Positions 20,212-21,950 of a DNA stretch of 21,950 nucleotides are shown in pieces (positions within the stretch are counted from its first letter, which is position 1; every line of letters begins with the position of its first letter). Origin of the DNA: an uncultured Collinsella sp. (GTDB taxonomy: Bacteria; Actinomycetota; Coriobacteriia; Coriobacteriales; Coriobacteriaceae); assembly GCA_900548565.1 (NCBI GenBank), contig URKV01000015.1, positions 1-21,950 on the forward strand, written 5' to 3'. Made by a program: the position numbers and the translations under genes. The notes beneath the pieces were generated by a model. It worked only from the letters and a program-made list of their open reading frames with translations, had not been told where the DNA came from and ran no database searches.

Positions 20212-21950
20212 GCAGAATAAACGCCCCGCAAACGGAGCGGCACCGGGCGCCGACATGCCCGCGATGCAACTCGACATGGCAACCGTCAAGCGACTGCTCT
20301 CGTATATGTCCTGCTACCGAGGACAACTTGTACTCGTCGTCGCGTGCATTCTGCTCTCTGCCATCGCGAGCGCTGCGTCGTCGATGTTTTTGCAGGCACT
20401 CATCGACGACTACATCGTCCCGCTTTTGGCGACCGACGCTCCCGTATGGACGGGCCTTGCGCACGCGCTCATCACCATCGGCGCCGTCTATGTGGTGGGC
20501 GTTGCGGCCACGCTCGTCTACAACCGCGCGATGGTCACCGTGGCGCAGGGCACGCTCAAACGCATCCGCGACGATATGTTCTCGCACATGCAGACGCTCC
20601 CCTTGCGTTACTTCGACACACACGCGCACGGCGACATCATGAGCCTCTACACCAACGACACCGACACCCTGCGCCAGATGATCGCGCAGTCGCTCTCGCA
20701 GCTCGTAAGCTCGGTATTCACGCTGGTCGCGGTCTTTGTGTGCATGCTTTGGACGAGCGTGGGGCTCACCGTGGTGGTCTGCGTGCTCATGGCGGCGGTG
20801 CTCGTGTTCGTGGGCCGCATCACGGGGGTCATCGGGGCGTTTTCTATCGAGCAGCAAGATACGCTCGGCGCGCTCAACGGCTACATAGAGGAGATGGTCG
20901 GCGGGCAGAAGGTCATCAAGGTCTTTTGTCACGAGGACACCGCACGCACCGGAATGGGCAAGCTCAACCGTGCCTGGGCAAAGGCTGCGACGAACGCGCA
21001 GGGCGTGGGCAATTCGATCATGCCCATGATGAACGCACTTGGCTACCTAATCTATGTGGTGGTGGCTGTGCTCGGCGGCTACATGGCCATCGCAGGGACA
21101 CCCAACCTGGGTCTTACCGGTTTCGACACGTTCACGCTCGGTGCCATCGCGTCGTTTCTGACGCTCACGCGTAACTTTATGAACCCCGTAGCGCAAGTGT
21201 CCAACCAGCTCAACTCGATCATCATCGCGCTTGCGGGCGCCGGGCGCATCTTTACGCTCATGGATGAGAAGCCCGAGTCCGACGACGGCCACGTGACGCT
21301 GGTCAACGTGGACGAGGGCGCGGACGGCAATCTTGTCGAGACAAGCGAGCGCACCGAGCACTGGGCCTGGAAGTACCCGCACCATGACGGTAGCTGCGAG
21401 CTCGTGCCGCTCAAGGGGCGTATCGTGCTCGACCATGTGGACTTTGGCTACGTGCCCCAAAAGCTCGTGCTGCACGATATCGAGCTCGGTGCCGAGCCCG
21501 GGCAGAAGATCGCGCTCGTGGGCGCGACGGGTGCCGGAAAGACCACGATCACCAATCTTATCAACCGCTTCTACGACATTGACGACGGCAAAATCTGCTA
21601 CGACGGCATCAACATCAACAAGATCCGCAAGGCCGACCTGCGCCGGAGCCTGGGTGTGGTGCTGCAGGACGTCAACCTGTTCACCGGTACCGTCATGGAC
21701 AACATTCGCTACGGCTGCCCTGGCGCCACGGACGAGCAGTGCATCGAGGCGGCGCGCCTGGCCAACGCCGACGGGTTTATCCGCATGCTGCCGGCCGGCT
21801 ACGATACCGTACTCGAGGGCGACGGCAGCGGTCTTTCACAGGGACAGCGCCAGCTGATCAGCATCGCGCGCGCCGCGGTGGCCGACCCGCCCGCGATGAT
21901 TTTGGATGAGGCCACGTCGAGCATCGATACCCGCACCGAGGCATTGGTGC
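20204..21950 (+). CDS. Heterodimeric ABC exporter subunit with catalytic ATP site (module 2, subunit B), cut by window end
   Basis: This partner of the preceding gene is open to the last base, with 582 codons visible and the stop beyond the window. Membrane helices span about 40-345, then an insert of about 40 residues (360-405, with HWAWKYPHH) like that of module 1 subunit B, then the ABC domain. Walker A is GATGAGKTT (440-448), the signature is LSQGQ (544-548), and Walker B is MILDE with E569. From comparison with module 1, about 70 codons are missing, including the switch His. The start at ATG 20204 overlaps the previous stop by 8 bases with AGAGGA before it. The first 25 residues (KQNKRPANGAAPGAD) are a polar leader absent from subunit A. 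Confidence 0.95.
   Translation, partial: MSKQNKRPANGAAPGADMPAMQLDMATVKRLLSYMSCYRGQLVLVVACILLSAIASAASSMFLQALIDDYIVPLLATDAPVWTGLAHALITIGAVYVVGVAATLVYNRAMVTVAQGTLKRIRDDMFSHMQTLPLRYFDTHAHGDIMSLYTNDTDTLRQMIAQSLSQLVSSVFTLVAVFVCMLWTSVGLTVVVCVLMAAVLVFVGRITGVIGAFSIEQQDTLGALNGYIEEMVGGQKVIKVFCHEDTARTGMGKLNRAWAKAATNAQGVGNSIMPMMNALGYLIYVVVAVLGGYMAIAGTPNLGLTGFDTFTLGAIASFLTLTRNFMNPVAQVSNQLNSIIIALAGAGRIFTLMDEKPESDDGHVTLVNVDEGADGNLVETSERTEHWAWKYPHHDGSCELVPLKGRIVLDHVDFGYVPQKLVLHDIELGAEPGQKIALVGATGAGKTTITNLINRFYDIDDGKICYDGININKIRKADLRRSLGVVLQDVNLFTGTVMDNIRYGCPGATDEQCIEAARLANADGFIRMLPAGYDTVLEGDGSGLSQGQRQLISIARAAVADPPAMILDEATSSIDTRTEALV

Overview
The window looks like a stretch of chromosome from a high-GC anaerobic actinobacterium, most likely a Coriobacteriia member of the Collinsella/Olsenella type. 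That assignment is an inference. It rests on GC-rich codon use, the style of the proteins, and intergenic spaces full of short palindromic repeats whose tips carry GGGAC/GTCCC. No rRNA, tRNA, CRISPR array, prophage or transposase gene was found. The window cuts the last gene.

Left part, 87-7983, all on the minus strand. It holds release factor 1 (prfA, 87-1154). Next is a four-gene unit read SBP, permease, ATPase, M20 metallohydrolase (5826 down to 1446), which encodes a polar amino acid ABC importer with a cytoplasmic peptidase or amidohydrolase. Then come an aldose 1-epimerase-like protein (6107-7000) and an unrecognised single-pass membrane protein (7114-7983).

Middle, 8000-12860. On the plus strand are an MFS exporter and a low-molecular-weight tyrosine phosphatase. 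On the minus strand are an AAA ATPase/DUF4143 protein with an AT-rich promoter carrying three copies of a motif spaced exactly 33 nt apart, and a PLP-type kinase overlapping a small cysteine-rich TIGR04076-like gene. Most gaps hold hairpin-forming repeats.

The only gene-free stretch above 300 bases is 12857-13414. It holds three repeat families and, at its right end, a clear promoter and operator.

Right part, 13415-21950, all on the plus strand. It contains two consecutive modules of the same design: a MarR regulator followed by two half-transporters of a heterodimeric ABC exporter. In each pair the first subunit has a degenerate ATP site (Walker B Glu to Asp, switch His to Gln) and a good signature motif. 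The second has the catalytic Glu and an altered LSQGQ signature, so each pair should make one working and one degenerate ATP site. The second MarR gene and its exporter operon share a near-identical operator sequence. The fourth exporter subunit runs off the window.

The most interesting points are the duplicated MarR/exporter modules with readable operators, the 33-nt phased repeats before the DUF4143 ATPase, and the repeat hairpins placed 0-11 nt after stop codons.
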